DNA of 64,000 nt from Nautilus pompilius (Eukaryota > Mollusca > Cephalopoda > Nautilida > Nautilidae), in assembly GCA_018389105.1 (NCBI GenBank), contig JACATO010000689.1, forward strand, positions 124,001 through 188,000, written 5' to 3'. The notes under the pieces were generated by a model. It was given only the letters and a program-made list of their open reading frames with translations. It was not told the origin of the DNA and ran no database searches. Made by a program: the position numbers and the translations under genes. This document shows positions 12,276-26,178 of this stretch, one piece after another. Positions within the stretch are counted from its first letter, which is position 1, and each line of letters opens with the position of its first letter.

Positions 12276-15235
12276 ATGTAGAAGTCCTAAGTGGCCAGCA
12301 AGGGTAGATGCCCAGAATTTGCTGTCAGTGCTGCCTATGCCTTTGTAGCTATTACATAAAAGCGGTAATTGGAGAGTAAATGGTAAATTATTCTTGTGGT
12401 TGTCGGCTATATCTTTAATGAGATGTTACACCTCTGAAAGGCAAGTCAATTTTTATATAACCAGTATTTAAAAAAAAATAATAATAACGTTACAGCAGGA
12501 TATTCAAATATGATTGGTACGACTTTTATTTAGCATTGTCTGATGTTTCGCCACTCAGATAAAGGCCGACATCGTTTTGACAATATGATCCAGATTTTAC
12601 TTTATGCATGAAGCCAGGAAAATTTCCAGATTCTCTGTTATTCACCCTCCACTCACCCTGAGCGTTTCTTCAGCTATCGTCTCTTGGCGAATTCTTTCCC
12701 GCATACTACACTCCACGTCACGTAATTCATTTGGATTCGTCGATCGTCCGTTATCGGAACTAATTAACAGCTCCCTGTGCGATCCATCCTTTTCCTCCGG
12801 CGGTTATCACGCAAATACTGAGCAGAGGTGCATCGACAGAGGATACAGAGAAAACAACTTAACATCGGTTTGAAAATTTAAAGAATACTTCTGCTATCGA
12901 CCAATCTAGAACTTCAATGCGGTTTCGTTGAAGAATTCGTCACAGAGAACAGATATGCCTGCTTAGTAAATGAAAGGGGTGGACTTCTTTGGCGTATGCA
13001 GAACATGCATCTGATTTAAAATATTGAACAATGTGATCGATTAATGTTCTCACACCGGGATTCAATGTTCCTTTACTTGCCGTAGTTGTTGGAAATAACG
13101 AAGAACGAAATTGGCAAAAAATTATATTTTAAAACACCCAGTAAAGGAAAAGTAAGCAGATACCGCCAGCATGGCTCACACAGAGGGAAATAAATCTGAG
13201 ACCATGTTCGGCGAGGCAAATCATTTAACCGTAGGTTTCAGTTCGAAACGCTTCACATCAGTAGCCTGTTCAAATTCATTGGATGATGTCATCAATAATA
13301 TAGAAACTAAAAAAGTTAAATGAACCCTTAGATAGAATTCAACCAACACTGAAAAAAAAAGATATTAAAATATTGGTATTCGTCATGACTTATTGGCTAC
13401 TAATCTGAAAGACACAATATGAAACGTCTGGTTTCCGTTTAACGGAAGCCACTCGGAAAGTCGGGAAAATTCAGTCTCAGGATAATTTACACATGACGGA
13501 ATCCAGTGACTTCAAATTTTAAGTATTTTCTTTATCCAGCCGTCAAAGGGAGTGCTGAAAAATCTTTAATGACAAACAGAAAGACTAAACTCCACCCTAA
13601 CCTGAAATGTACGTGACAGTTATCTTCCCCTTTAAACAGAATGTAAGATACCATTTGCGAACACACATCAGGTAATTCATGTCAGCCATTACAGATTAAC
13701 TACTTTGTTTTTAGACGGCTGTATGTCTGTCAATTGAAATGTTAGTAGTCAGGTGACCTAGGGTTTCTTTGAAGCTGTCTTTTGTCTTAACAGACAGCGG
13801 TATCTTGTGTTTTTTTTCGCAGGTGACGTCATATAGTATAGAAAGAGCAGTACGATAGATGAAATTAAACAATTTAAATCAGATTCCAATTGTTTAACAG
13901 GCCGGTCAAGGAACTGTGAAAAACCTTCTGGTGTTGTGTATGTAATTGTTTGCCTCAGACTCGGATAAGCGGTGGGTGCTCCTTAATTTTACCATCTAGT
14001 TAACAACTAGGTTCAAAATGTTAAAGACAGAGTTTATTACAGACAGTAAGCAAACAGGAACCTACAATTGGAGGCGAATTCAACTCGTGTTAAATCGCAC
14101 TGTCTACTAAGCAGATGTGCAGTAGTTATCAGTACCAGACTTACTTGCCGATCTTCCCCTCAAAGGAAAGAGGCTTGTTCAGAAAGGGACTGCGGGTTCA
14201 GTTTTCTAAGTCTAAAAATGGTCTGTACTTTTTGGGGGAGTTCTGATACAAGTACTTTATGCGAAAGAAAATCCAAGAGATGCCAGTGGTCATCAGTAGA
14301 AAGTAAACAGACTGGTTCAGATGTCAAACAATGTATTCGCTTTTGGAGGGAGGGGTAGGTAAAACATATGGCAATTGCCTGGACAAGGGAAGCGGTTCGA
14401 ATATGCGGCGTCGGCTCTTTAAAGAATTTCATGGATGTGCATTTCATAAAGAAGGATAATTTGTATCAGTTTTTAACACTTTCTGCATCTGATCATTCAC
14501 GTCAACATACCAAAAACCACTCCCGGATTCAATTCAGCTGACTTAGCGTTCTGCCTTAATGAAAACTCGGGAGATGCACGAAATTAAGAGTGCAGGTCTC
14601 CTGCCGACAAAACCAACTCAATTAGGGGATCTCCTGCACCCTAGAAACACTGACGTCTGTCAGACACCTGGCCGGAGCAGCAGCGCGCCCATCCTCAAAC
14701 ACCCTTGCATTGGATTCTCAAGCGTTTTCGTCGACGATTTCTTATTTTGGCACTCGCCCTTCTTGTTTTCCGTATTTAGAATTATACAGTCGGCAGAGTG
14801 CGCCGGAGAAAATATGTTCTCAACTATACCGGCTAACACAGAGCCCTAATCTCACCGGCCACAGTCAATGCACTCCTGGAACGGATATGACTGCGCGCTA
14901 AAGATTAACAAATTTATATGTGTTGTTATTTCAAGGCAGCTTTACGGCAAGAATTTGCTTGTATTCCTCGAAAGATTAGATGGCACCACTTTCGGATTTT
15001 GGCGACAAAAGTGATATGTATAATTCAGATCGACAAAGCTTTTAAAACTACAAGACGGAGTTACTTAAGTCTACAATGGAAGACCCATGGCATCGTTAAA
15101 CCCCACGGTCATCTTGTCTAATCTTCTCGAAGCACTCTCAAAATTGCTGATGCTTTGAAAGATCTCTCTGCATACGTCTTAGAAAGTGCTCTTCAGAGAT
15201 AACCTGGCTGGTAGCTCAGTTCCTCCATACATTCA

Positions 15236-15238
<3 letters not shown>
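12276..15238. other. Non-coding stretch with short overlapping frames
   Basis: No recognisable gene. Frames of about 90-96 codons at 12604-12873 and 14068-14447 (both strands) show no domain and fit chance. A box-B-like GGTTCGAATAT near 14394-14404 is the only hint of a further SINE, too weak to call. Confidence 0.4.
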
Positions 15239-15275
<37 letters not shown>

Positions 15276-15301
15276 CTCTCTCTCTCTCGCTCTCTCTCTC
15301 T
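15239..15301. repeat. (CT)n microsatellite
   Basis: About 63 bases of CT dinucleotides with two interruptions (an inserted A near 15273 and a G near 15289). Simple repeat; any frame through it is meaningless. Confidence 0.97.
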
Positions 15302-18300
15302 GTTTTACAGAAATTCATCTCCGATGAAGCGATTCAACTGAAGGTTTTCCCCCCCCTTTTCTTCAGCTACGATAAGAACACAAACGAACTGGGCGTAAAC
15401 TCGTCTTCATAAGGCCAGCAAATATCATCAAACTATCACGTCTGGCAGTAAATTTCATCCTGTCAAGTGGACTTTGCCTATCCTTAACACGATGATGAAC
15501 AGGCATTTTTCTCGACGATAATTCGCTGGCTACTCCGTTTCTGTTACTTTTCCAGTTCTCAATATTTGGATCAGCACAGAATGTCTGGTTTGACTGCAGA
15601 AAACGGGTAAATGTCCACATTAACTCAAGAACCCAAGCATTCTCTTTCCACACAGGTAAAACGAAAACGAACAGCAACCACCAGCCATTTACATCTTTGG
15701 AAAACCCATCGGTAAACATTTCTTACTACAAAATCTAAAACGTTTGTAAACATGTTCACTTGTTACGTGTAATCCATTGCTTAAATATGATATCCAGTAT
15801 ATTTGCGAAGCATGTGATACCCACTTTCTTCGGCTAAAGATAAAACCTGGATGATTAGACTTTCTCAATGAAAATATCATATTGAAAATCATAATCCCGT
15901 ATTTTTGTGTTGCAAATGTAAAATTTAACAGACAAACTTAAGTAAAAATATACAACGCATTGTAAACTGTTTAAATCTCATCCCTTGGTAATGTCGAACA
16001 TGATGCACAAAGTGTTCACCAGATGCATTAGAGGTTTAAATATTTTATAACTGGCCAGGTATGGACAGGAAAAATTGCGCTACAAAGCCGTAATATCTTT
16101 CGCAGTGCAGTGAAATGTCAAACTTCAACATAGTCACCATCCTCAGGATGCATCATTAATTCCTATTTGACAGTGTGTCTTGAAGGACTTCTCTAGCTGT
16201 TGACGTGTGAGATAAATGGCAGCTGACTTGGTCATATAACTTCGCTTTCAAAGTCTTCTGAGACTCCCGTGAAGCTATTTTCATGTTCTTCCTAAACAGC
16301 TGCAGCGGTCTCTTGACTGGCGCTCGGTACACCAGCCAGAGCGTTTTAATAGCAGCCATTCAACTCGTTCTTTAAATTTCTTCATTCGCCTCCCAGCGGA
16401 TTTGTCACCGGACAGATTCTCGTTATCACGTGTCGCAAATTTCGTTCCAATGCACTAACTGGCTTCAATTCGGCTAGCCACAGATACGCTTTACCTGACT
16501 AAAGGAATAGAATTAAAAGCTTTAGGGACATGGCTTCATAACACAATTTAATTATATCTTCTGTATTTAAAAATTTTTTTAAAGTCAAAGTCTCTCGAAA
16601 ATACTGCAATTACATCTTACAGCAAAGAATAATAATGTAAGGTAACGCAGAACGATTCATAGCATAATATCGTGTGGCATATTTAGTTTATTCTAATCAG
16701 AAGGTATGAAAAAGATTTTATTGTATCATAAAACATCGAAAACATAAATTCAATTAGGTATTTTACTTAAAAAATAATTGAAAAAATAATTTGTTATCGA
16801 ACGATTAAGTAAGAAAGTTTACCACAAGTCTGTATCTACTTTACACGTCTATCACTAAATAACTCCCTTTAAGATGCAGTCTTCTGGGACCCTTCAGAAG
16901 CTGAATGCCCTATTGCGACACACGAGCGTGAAGAAGGCGAACAGCCAGTCTTGAAGCTGAGGCAAACTGATGCCGGTTCCATCCCTCTCTACATCTGTAA
17001 CAGGTCAACCCAGTAGCGCTGTCATCAGAGCTGGAGATCCGAGTACAGATTTGTAATGGAGAAGTCCCAGGCTGGCGGTAAAGGGAGACACCCTTTACAT
17101 CCACTTCGTTTTTCATCGCTGATATAAATAAAATCGTTATTAAACTTTTTTTCTTTTTTACTTGGCACCAAACTCAAAAGGTGAGAAGTTTGTTTTTATT
17201 CCATTCCTTTATGCCGGTTATTATAAAACGAAGTAGATTTTCCCTCTGTAGTTGGCATTCATTTTCATCAGCTCAGGACAATCTCGTTATGGCTAATCCT
17301 GGTAAAAGGCGTCAGTTCTGTAGAGCGCTTGGCACACCCACCTGTCATGTTTTCGGAATCGTCGGGTCGGATTCTCTCGCGGTGTGTGTGTGTGTGGATT
17401 TCTCCATATTTAGTGGTTTTCTCACATCTCATATCGCTCGAAGTCGAATTGTATCTGAAGCCTTTGTGCAGGTTACGGAATCAATAGGTAAATTCGATTC
17501 TCCTCCCGTTTAATGTTTCGGGTCCTCGGTGAATTTCGAGCAGAAAGGATACGCTCTAATGAACCGTTCCACTGTGTATGCAGACGGGTTTTATGGGGGG
17601 ATAATGAATAATATCATGTAACGTTATTATGGTAGGAATACATCTTGGACTTAGAATGTTGTGAATGGGCAGTCTTTCATATTGTACATATACTGCATTT
17701 CAGCTGAACCTCGCCAACTTATATATTGTGAAGAAAATATCATGCTACACAAAACATAACTCTTTTCTTAACAATCCGCCAAACATTTACGATGAAAATT
17801 AAACATTTACTGTTAATTTAACAAATTATTAAATAGGCATGTTTTGGTATATTTTTCTGAGTTATTAAATAGATTTTTGACTATGAAAGAGAAATTTCAT
17901 TTAAAAGTTCCTTTCTACGAGGTAAGACGCGTTGCAAAAAGACAGTATAAAATTTTGAGATCTGTGAAACATCAACATTCTCGTACTATGGTATCCAGAG
18001 AGACCATTACCACAGGACAAGTACAATTCTTTGCGATGTCATAAAATCCATTGGTTTTAATTTTGACGTCTAATTTGATTACAGATTAATTTTAAAACAC
18101 TGGCGACAAAAATGTGGACTCGCAAATGAAATATTGCGTGTACCACAAATAAGCAATTTAACAGTCCGTCGTGACAGAGAATTTCCTGACTCGTGGAGAA
18201 TGGATACTGCAGATGTTACGTGATCCATTGATGTTGGTTCCATCCCTTCTAAGAAGAACTTTGGAAATGTCAGCCTCGCGATTGAGCAACTATCATACTT

Positions 18301-21300
18301 AAGCCCTGGGGGAGTTTAGTGTTGGCACTAGTTCCTTCATGTTAGTGAAGTCCGTTCCGAAGCCTCCTGTGTCTGAGTTATCATGAGATAACTATGCCAT
18401 GTTTGGAAAACGGAAAGCGTTCGTACTCATTGCTCTACCGTCTTTGTCTGGACGAATCTGTCCACGTGTTCTGTCATCCACTGAAGATTCATTTGCAGAC
18501 ATCAATTTTTCTTTAGGGATCTCCTGAATAATATCGACAATGAGTGATCAGTGAATTGGACCTGCATAAGATCTAATACCCGCCAGGGAGTCGGGTGACA
18601 TCGATTGGTATTATGTTTTTCTTCCAATAATGGTTACCAACTTTCATCATTTTTTTTTTAATTAAGCGATAAGATAGTAACTTTTCTGCTACCAAGTAGG
18701 CAAATGTCCTTCTGAAGACCTGTCAATGAATACTACCACATTGTCTTCTGGTAGCGACTTTATCATTTCTTTACCAGATTTTCTAGAAGTGCATGGCCAT
18801 CATTTTGGTGTAAGTTGAAGCGTGAAGATAGAAAGTACAAACTGAATGTGATGGCAATGATTTTGTCGTTTTACTATCTTAAAGATCTGTTCTCAACCTG
18901 ATTTTTTTAAATGTACCGTCGTTCGTCGTTATAATTTGTTCCAGTTATCCGGAGTTTCTGAGAGTATAAAAGATAGCAAACAGTCTCGGGTGGAATTATC
19001 TGGTAATTGCGCCATATGGTAGCTGCTAAGCTTGTTGTTGGTAAGGATTTCTTGGATCCAATGTGTTAATGGAATTTTCTGCTTAATATAAAAGAAAGAC
19101 TTCAGTGAACAATTCAATAAGGGTGTCATGGCATACTGTATTTTGTATTCTTTTGTCAACAACTTTCCTGACTGCCTTTTAGCGTCTGACGTACGAGAGG
19201 CCGTTGACTCTCTTGTAATTCTTCAGAAGGACCTCTGCCATTTTGTCTGTTCGACTTTCCATATGCTGCTCTGGAGGACGTTAGACTAAATTCTACTCTA
19301 CCGACCATTGCAATAAATTAAGAACAGTTTTTGTTTTGAAGTTCCAACGTCGCATGGTTGATTCTTCATCTGATATGTTTGATGTCGTGCAGTAATTGTT
19401 TTCAATGTTTCATGAAATCGCTGACCATTTACAGTCCATTGACTATCGAAAGTATTAATGTAAATGGAAGAAATTTTGCCATTGTTTTGGAGAGGTCAGC
19501 TGGAGAACCAGCTTTAATTAACTAAGTATGTGATGGAATCGCATGATTATAAGAATCTGATTATAGTTATCATCAGTTTCTGTTAATCTTGTAAATATTT
19601 CCAATGTTTTCTGCTAAAATACAAATGCAGACATGAATAAATCAGCTTCCATTCTTTTCTCAAATGTTGTGCAGACAATTTTCTATCCTTTCTTTTCTTT
19701 TTCGCTGTTAAATAAACTGTCGTTAACTATTTCCATATATTTGAATTTGTATTTACCTGGGAGCAGGACAAAGCCCTTCGGATTCCATTTTTATATTTGA
19801 TTGTTCACTTTTATCCCTTTCACTCCTCAAAATTACATCTGAATTGTAGCACGCCCATCAATGCTACTGTATAATTTATTTTCACTGTTCTTCGCGTAAA
19901 AATTACACCAGTATTTACAGAAAGTTTCTACTTGATCGTTGACTGTCATGGCGGTAACATAATCGTAGAATCTTAGCAACACTTTAAGAAAGTTTGAATA
20001 TTTTGTGTCTGGCATTTCGGATGCCAACAGTTTTAGTTCGGATATTCTCTTTGAATTCTTGTCTATACAAACTGACTAAACGGCATTGCTTTCTCTGTCT
20101 ATTAAGTTGTATTTTTTTTTAAAAACCATGTTTGTATCAGTACATTACTAATAGAAACAGAATTTTTAATAGTTATCACGCCAACCACTTGTGACGAGGA
20201 TCGGTATTGGCTATCTAGGAACCGGTCCCTGGCATCATCTCACAATGATACACTCAATCAAACAGTGCATTTCTTTAATTTCGGGTGACTGGTTATCCCT
20301 TATAATTATAATTTTTTATCTTGTTTCTATAATAATTTGACATTGCCGTTATTATAATGTTCGTTTATTGAAGAAGAAAAAAAGCAACAGTAAATTAAAA
20401 GAAAAGAAATAGATCAGCAGAGTGTTTATGTGGGTCAGTACTTTTCTGAGTCACCTTTTGGGACACGAATACATCTGTTTGGCGGAAGTATTCTGTTTTC
20501 CTGGCTGACCTTGGTCTCTCCATATTCGTTTCGGAGTTTTCTTTTCATCCTATCATATTTCTTTATTCTGATGATATCGATGAGCTCAGTTCTCGAGTGG
20601 ATTTATATCAGAGATTTCGTATGACCAGTAGCATTTAAACGCCAGGAAGTCTCTTTAAATTTGCAGCGCACAACTGGAAATAAAGCGTAAATACCATCTC
20701 TTTTTTTTTTAAAATGCCAGACTGCATACCATTTCACGGTACTGATGCCTCTATACCATGACCAAGGTTTTGGTCGAGTTTTGTTCAAAGCCGAGTTTGA
20801 GCTTCTGAGGCGAACTGCTGAAACCTGGGACTCAATCGAAGGAATGTACACCCCGCCAATACTAAAAAATCTTGCCAGATGTGTCATACGACCCGACCTC
20901 TCGAAACGTTTTATTCCTAAAGAATATAAGGGTATTTTCTGTGCTGCGTGCCACCTGTCGGAAAGTTTATTGGGATGAAGCTGAGCTGTTCTTTGGTTCA
21001 TTTTACTTGCATGGGGAATGTCTGCTAGAAACCTTTATAAGTGTGGATGTAGCGGTTAGTGGTGTCATGTTCTTCTCGTAGAGCCACTTTTGAAGGTTTT
21101 ATAGGATTCTTTTCTGTAGTGCTAACAGTCTATGAGATAATACCGGCCAAAAATCTAAGCAAAACGTCGAAAACTCTGGCCAGACCTCGGATCAACGGAG
21201 AAATATCACAGAATCTTCTTGTTTCCAAGAGTGAACATGGCGGCCAGCTACTTTCATTTACAGTTTGGACAAAGTAAAATAACATCCACGTTCGTTGGTG

Positions 21301-21465
21301 TTCCTTTTTAACACAATAATACATATTTTATGTTGTTAATAATAAGTTTTTTAATGTTATTGTGTGTGTGTATGTTTCTTTGTGTATGCTAATATGTACT
21401 AACTATCTGTTTAGTATTACACAAATAAACTGTTGTTAGAATCCCTTATAATTTTCTATGATTTC
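15302..21465. other. Non-coding stretch, no gene recognised
   Basis: Includes a 118-codon minus frame (15363-15719), a short (GT)n tract at 17381-17396 and a pair of overlapping frames at 20603-21081, none with a domain I know. The minus reading near 16100-16360 ends in a hydrophilic tail like that of some transposases, but no catalytic block supports this. Confidence 0.4.
20603..21001 (-). other. Unrecognised 132-codon open frame, opposed by plus-strand frames
   Basis: One of the longer non-repetitive open frames in the window. The product would be rich in Lys, Arg and Ser, with no signal peptide, membrane segment or motif that I recognise. The plus strand is also open over much of it (20745-20978 and 20872-21081), so the stretch has few stops in several frames. 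That may reflect base composition or an old coding relic. No start context, splice sites or neighbours support a real gene. Confidence 0.12.
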
Positions 21466-21487
21466 AGAGAGAGAGAGAGAGAGAGAG
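21466..21487. repeat. (GA)n microsatellite
   Basis: Eleven GA/AG units in a row. It is a simple repeat. Confidence 0.95.
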
Positions 21488-21739
21488 TTGTATCTACTTT
21501 TTTCGATCTTCCTCCATTACCAGGCTGCACGAGTCTTGAATATGCGAGTAAACTTGAAATGAAAAATGATCTTCACATCCTTTTCTGGGGTAGACAACAC
21601 GGGATTTTATCCATTCGTGACCGAAATCTAGCTTGCAAGACTTTCGTTCGCGTAGGAACCGATTTGTCGTGTTCTGTGGTGATTTTGCTTCACAATTTCC
21701 GCCTGCCCACACCACACTGGCTGTGATCCGTGCAGCCTT

Positions 21740-21900
21740 CTGTCGAAGTGACGCCAGATGTCACCGGGGGGGGCGGGGCGCGGCGGCGGGACCGCCCTCT
21801 TGCCAAGTCGCACCAGTTCGCAAGCATTGCAGATCGCGTCAGCCTCTGAGCTGTCAGTAAGCGCACGGCTGCGCAGCGAAAGTTATCTTACCAGAGGCGG
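21740..21900. promoter_or_regulatory. GC- and CpG-rich patch, possible CpG island
   Basis: A sharp GC-rich block in AT-rich surroundings. It contains a G8 run, GGGGCGGGG-like and GGCGGCGGG boxes (about 21769-21790) and many CG dinucleotides up to about 21900. Such a block can mark a promoter or first exon, but I see no convincing exon, start codon context or splice site. Short frames run through it on both strands. It could equally be an unmethylated relic or part of a repeat. Confidence 0.3.
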
Positions 21901-23554
21901 AAGATCGCTCTGTCTTCCAACAAAAAGTAGACGTATAACCAGATTGTACGGCCAATAATAAAAAATAAAAAAAATTGAGTCTTCGCCCAGGAACAAACTG
22001 AACGGGAAGATGATATGGTTTTGTAAGTTACACAAACATATTTAAAAAAAAAAAAAAAACAGGGAGCCCGATAACCATGGAAAAATGTAGGCGTTCGTTT
22101 CAACGCTGCTTTGTCCATATAATATAATTAATGCGGCATCAGAATTAGATTTTTCCCTAAAACTATTCTCCTCCCCCCCAGCGAATGTTTATGTTGTCCT
22201 TGAACTGTTGTAGCCAGAGAAACTCGCGCCTTTCATTATTAAATTGCAATGATTAATAGCAGGTGACATCGTATGTGACAGTCTATTTAATCCACATTTG
22301 CCATGAGAACCCATCATATTCTATTGGCTTTGATTACCCAAAACCCATATTATACGCCAGAGCTTCGATCTTTATAAACGAGTTGCTAACACACGAATCC
22401 TACAGCCAGGAGGTGGAATATGCAAATTATGAGCCACTCGGGCTCTCTGTAGCTATTACGATGCTTAGACAGCCAAACATTTACCATTAATAAAAAAAAA
22501 TAAACAAATTGAAATTTGAAATCTTTTTTTGTAAAAATGTATCAGTAAGTACCCGGAGATTACTTAAAATTTTTATTAAGTTGGCAATTGAATAGTTTCA
22601 GAAGTAATAGTTTCATCGATAAAATTTCTACATTATCGCTACTTTGTAGGAATAGCGCCTGAAATTTGATTCCCGGTTTTAAAACGTTTCAAATCAGTTC
22701 AAACGTCCAAACGTCTTGAGAGCTGAACTGAATGTAAAACAGTTACTTCACAATCAACGAAAATTGCATAGGCCAGAAGCTTCTCTACACCGAAATATTT
22801 CCATTACCATAATAATTTTTTTACAACTCATGAGGAAACAATATAAATATGTATTGTCTTTTTACAATGTTTACTTTCATTTATGATGAAAGTAGATTTA
22901 ATACATTTCTCACTTCATGTATTTTAAATGGCGAGGCAGGCTTAGTTGCTAATACTTTTATTGTTTGTTTTTTATCGTTATGTTGGTCGGTTTGTCTTAT
23001 TTTCTTTTTTTTTCTGGTTTTGGTTCGACATCAGCTGAAGTTGAAATTATCGCTTTAAGCTACTTTCGTCTTACTTCCTGTGCAACTTTTTCGTTTTTTT
23101 TTTAAATCTTTTTCATGAAAGAAACGTTTTACTTTTTTTTAACCTACGCATTTAACGTCTATTCGTCAATAGTAAACACCTTTCGGAAGTCCGCATTCCT
23201 GTACCGTGTACGCAGTAATCTCTCCACCAATTTCTGCCTCCCGATGGGGACAACATCCGAAATAGTTTTCTGGTAAAAACGGTTTACGACATCAGAAAGC
23301 CTTTATGGCAGGTACCAGTAGTCGTCCGGTCTTTACCAACGGTAGTTAAGTCAGCAGTTGAATAAAAAATAAAAAAACACACTTCATGATGTCTGATTAT
23401 TTACGGTATTCGCAACTTTCTTTTGATAATTAGTAACCTTCCTAGATGTCATGGCCAACCCTTTTGGTGCGCCATGCTGACGGGATAACAGCATACGGGT
23501 AAATTTGGGTGATTATATCTGCAGCTATTACCTGAAATTCACAACCGATTGAAA
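21901..23554. other. AT-rich non-coding stretch
   Basis: No gene seen. It has A/T runs (22041-22058, 23093-23103) and chance frames up to 75 codons. Confidence 0.45.
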
Positions 23555-23745
23555 CGCAAAGTAGAGCAGGTTGGCAGTCTGGATGTAAATCGCAGGGCCT
23601 GAGTTCGAATCCCAGTCGGCTTAGCTTGACGTACTTCTCTATCGAAGTTTCTTCTTCGCCGGTATCTTGATATAGTTTGTCTTCCACAATTATAAAAAAT
23701 ACAATTCTTTGTGCGATATTTTGACATAATTCCGCGATTCATATT
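23555..23745 (+). repeat. tRNA-derived SINE-like unit, plus strand
   Basis: The stretch from about 23555 reads like a tRNA: a box-A-like GGTTGGCAGTCTGG, then a clear box B GAGTTCGAATCCCAG at 23601-23615. The body that follows (to about 23745) ends in AT-rich sequence. A complete cloverleaf cannot be drawn, so it is not a functional tRNA gene. The order of boxes and the non-tRNA body suggest a SINE. It lacks the clear core shared by the copies at 33434, 37555, 55375 and 62510. Confidence 0.5.
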
Positions 23746-26178
23746 CCTTATTATTAAAAATAGAATTTTTAAATTAAATATAAAAGAATCGCAGATTTTA
23801 AAAAACAGATGATACTTTTATCAACAAGCAATTTAAGCATCGCGGTAAGACAAATATCAATGCAGATTTTAGCAGCATTAACATGAACGGAATTTATTTC
23901 CCGCATCCTTTTATGTAACTTTTCGAAACGACTTTAACTAATCTCAAAGAATTTTAAAATGCGACCGGAGAATGAAGCTAGAAACGAGAAAAGTGTTCAA
24001 GGATTTACTACGAACGGTTTATTTCAATGTCTTCAATGCCAACTTTAAACTATTTTCAAGACTTTGACTTAGATTCATTTATCTTACACGATGATTTATT
24101 AGATTTAAAATGTTTTTAATGACATATTTAAAGATAAAATATTACTATATCAGTTTGGCTGACGTTTATATCCCCTCTACCGCTGCTCACAGATGCACGA
24201 AAAGACCAGTCCGAGACTGTCTCCCCGCGGAATTTTCCCCCAAGAAATGGTCGGTGAATACGATATATGTGGTAGCAGCCGGGAACTTCAGTTCTTTCGC
24301 TGCTTGTCAAGAGACCGTTTCACTTAAACCATGCGCGACAAGTACCTCCCAAAAATAAGTTCAATGCTTACACCTATCTTATAAAGCTATTATATGTGTA
24401 ATAAATACAGGGACGGCTCCACAAACAATAAACCTGTCTGTTAATTTACATCGCCTTTGTTTCTATCTTCGTGAAGACCAGAGACATTCTATGATGAACG
24501 GTTGCTAAAGTCTGAATATTTTTAGAAAAACATCAACTCATCAAAGAGTTAGGTTACAAGGTTTTAGACTGGAATCTGGAAAGAAATTGAAACATTTTAA
24601 TATTCAATTTTTGGACAGTTGATCTTAAACAAATGAGTACTTCAAAACCTTGGAAAGCCTTTCTCATTACTCATGTGCATCCAGAGAATGGGATTCAGTG
24701 ATGATACGAGGCGGCTTTAATGGTTGCAGACAGCCGATAGATAGCGGGTCTGCTAATGTAGTATTTGTTGCTCATCGCCAGGCGACGGCCTTTATTCAGT
24801 TAATGATGTTGGAGCTATGGCGGTTGAAAGGAACTGTCGGAAGCTACCGTAAATTTTCCGGATAAAAATTCGTTCTGAGCGACTAATGATCATCGCAGCA
24901 TGTCCACAACCTTGATGTGCGGTTTCCTCCTCTCTTTTTTTCCCCTCAACAAATAATTCGACGTACATTTAAGGATAGAAAAAAGTCAACGGCAAGGAAT
25001 CGGAATGAACGGTCGGAGATCTGCCAGCCATTCACGTTCCAGATGACCGGGGCAACATCTTGAGTACCACATGCTTTCTGCATCGCGGTGCTAAACGAAC
25101 CAAAGTCTCTCTGCCTGCCGGTCTCGACGGCCCATTGATGGTGCGATTGGCATTATTTTCCATTTTTGAAGATGTTCAGATTGTTTTGCAGGGATCTGTA
25201 GTGAGCCTCTTTTAAACAGATAGAGCAGGGAATTGGTCTAGAAATACTGACAGATTTTCTTTACATTTAAACGAACAAGATAAGCCCTGGAACTTAAGAT
25301 AAAAGGAAGCTTAATAGAAATTAAACGAAAGAACATAATATTTTATAAAACTGCTTAACCAGATTTAAACAATCAGACATTCGCACCTGTGGAGTGCACT
25401 ATTAGCGAGTATGCAATTCACCCTCACCAAATTGCAGTTTTATGAGCAAAATAACTAAAGGATCGATAATATGATACATTATATTTTTCTTAAAAAGAAC
25501 AAAAAATGGCTACATAGTTACTGCCTAAGCATAACAATATTATGAGCTGTGTAACTTAGTAAATATGTCAGACGTCAACCAAAATAACATTATGCATAAT
25601 AAACAAAAGAGTAAAACATGCATACATGGTCCATATTAGAATCGAACAATTAGAATTATCTGTAAATTCTGTAAGCATCTCTGAACCTGGTATCTTATAA
25701 GACATTTGGATGAAAATGTAGCACTAACTACATTCTTTTATATTTGATCAATGAAAATAAGTTTGTACACTCATCTCACTCAAATTAGTTGGCTACTTAA
25801 AAATTTTAAGCTGGTTTGGTTATTTCATTTATACACTTCTATCGGATTTTATTTTATTTGTTTAAATAAAATTATTGAAGTAAAAAATCCATCCGCGCAT
25901 TCTTAAGTCAACTCATACACAACGTCGCATCGAAAAATAAGTTGTATTCTTTGAAAATGAAAACCCTGACCAGTTTTACTTTGAATCAACTGTTTGCCTG
26001 TGGTTGGTGGAATCTTAAAAAAGTTAGTGTTGGACATAGTTTAGAACATGCAAAGAATTTTAAAAAACTATCATTGCTTTTTTTAAAAAAATCTGTCAGA
26101 TACGTAGTGCAAGTTACATTAAAATGTTTAGGCGACATTTAGTACCAAAATGAGGTGTAGAGGATGCTTTAAGAAGAG
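23746..26178. other. AT-rich non-coding stretch
   Basis: No recognisable gene or element. Slightly GC-richer text at 24170-24330 and 24890-25160 has no readable protein. Confidence 0.45.

Noticed and set aside
14341-14460. Box-B-like GGTTCGAATAT
   Set aside because: No box A, no body and no tail that would support a SINE.
15363-15719. 118-codon minus frame
   Set aside because: No domain, signal or splice context; length is within chance for a 64-kb window with this base content.
16100-16360. Minus frame ending in a hydrophilic tail like some transposases
   Set aside because: No catalytic or DNA-binding block could be read upstream.
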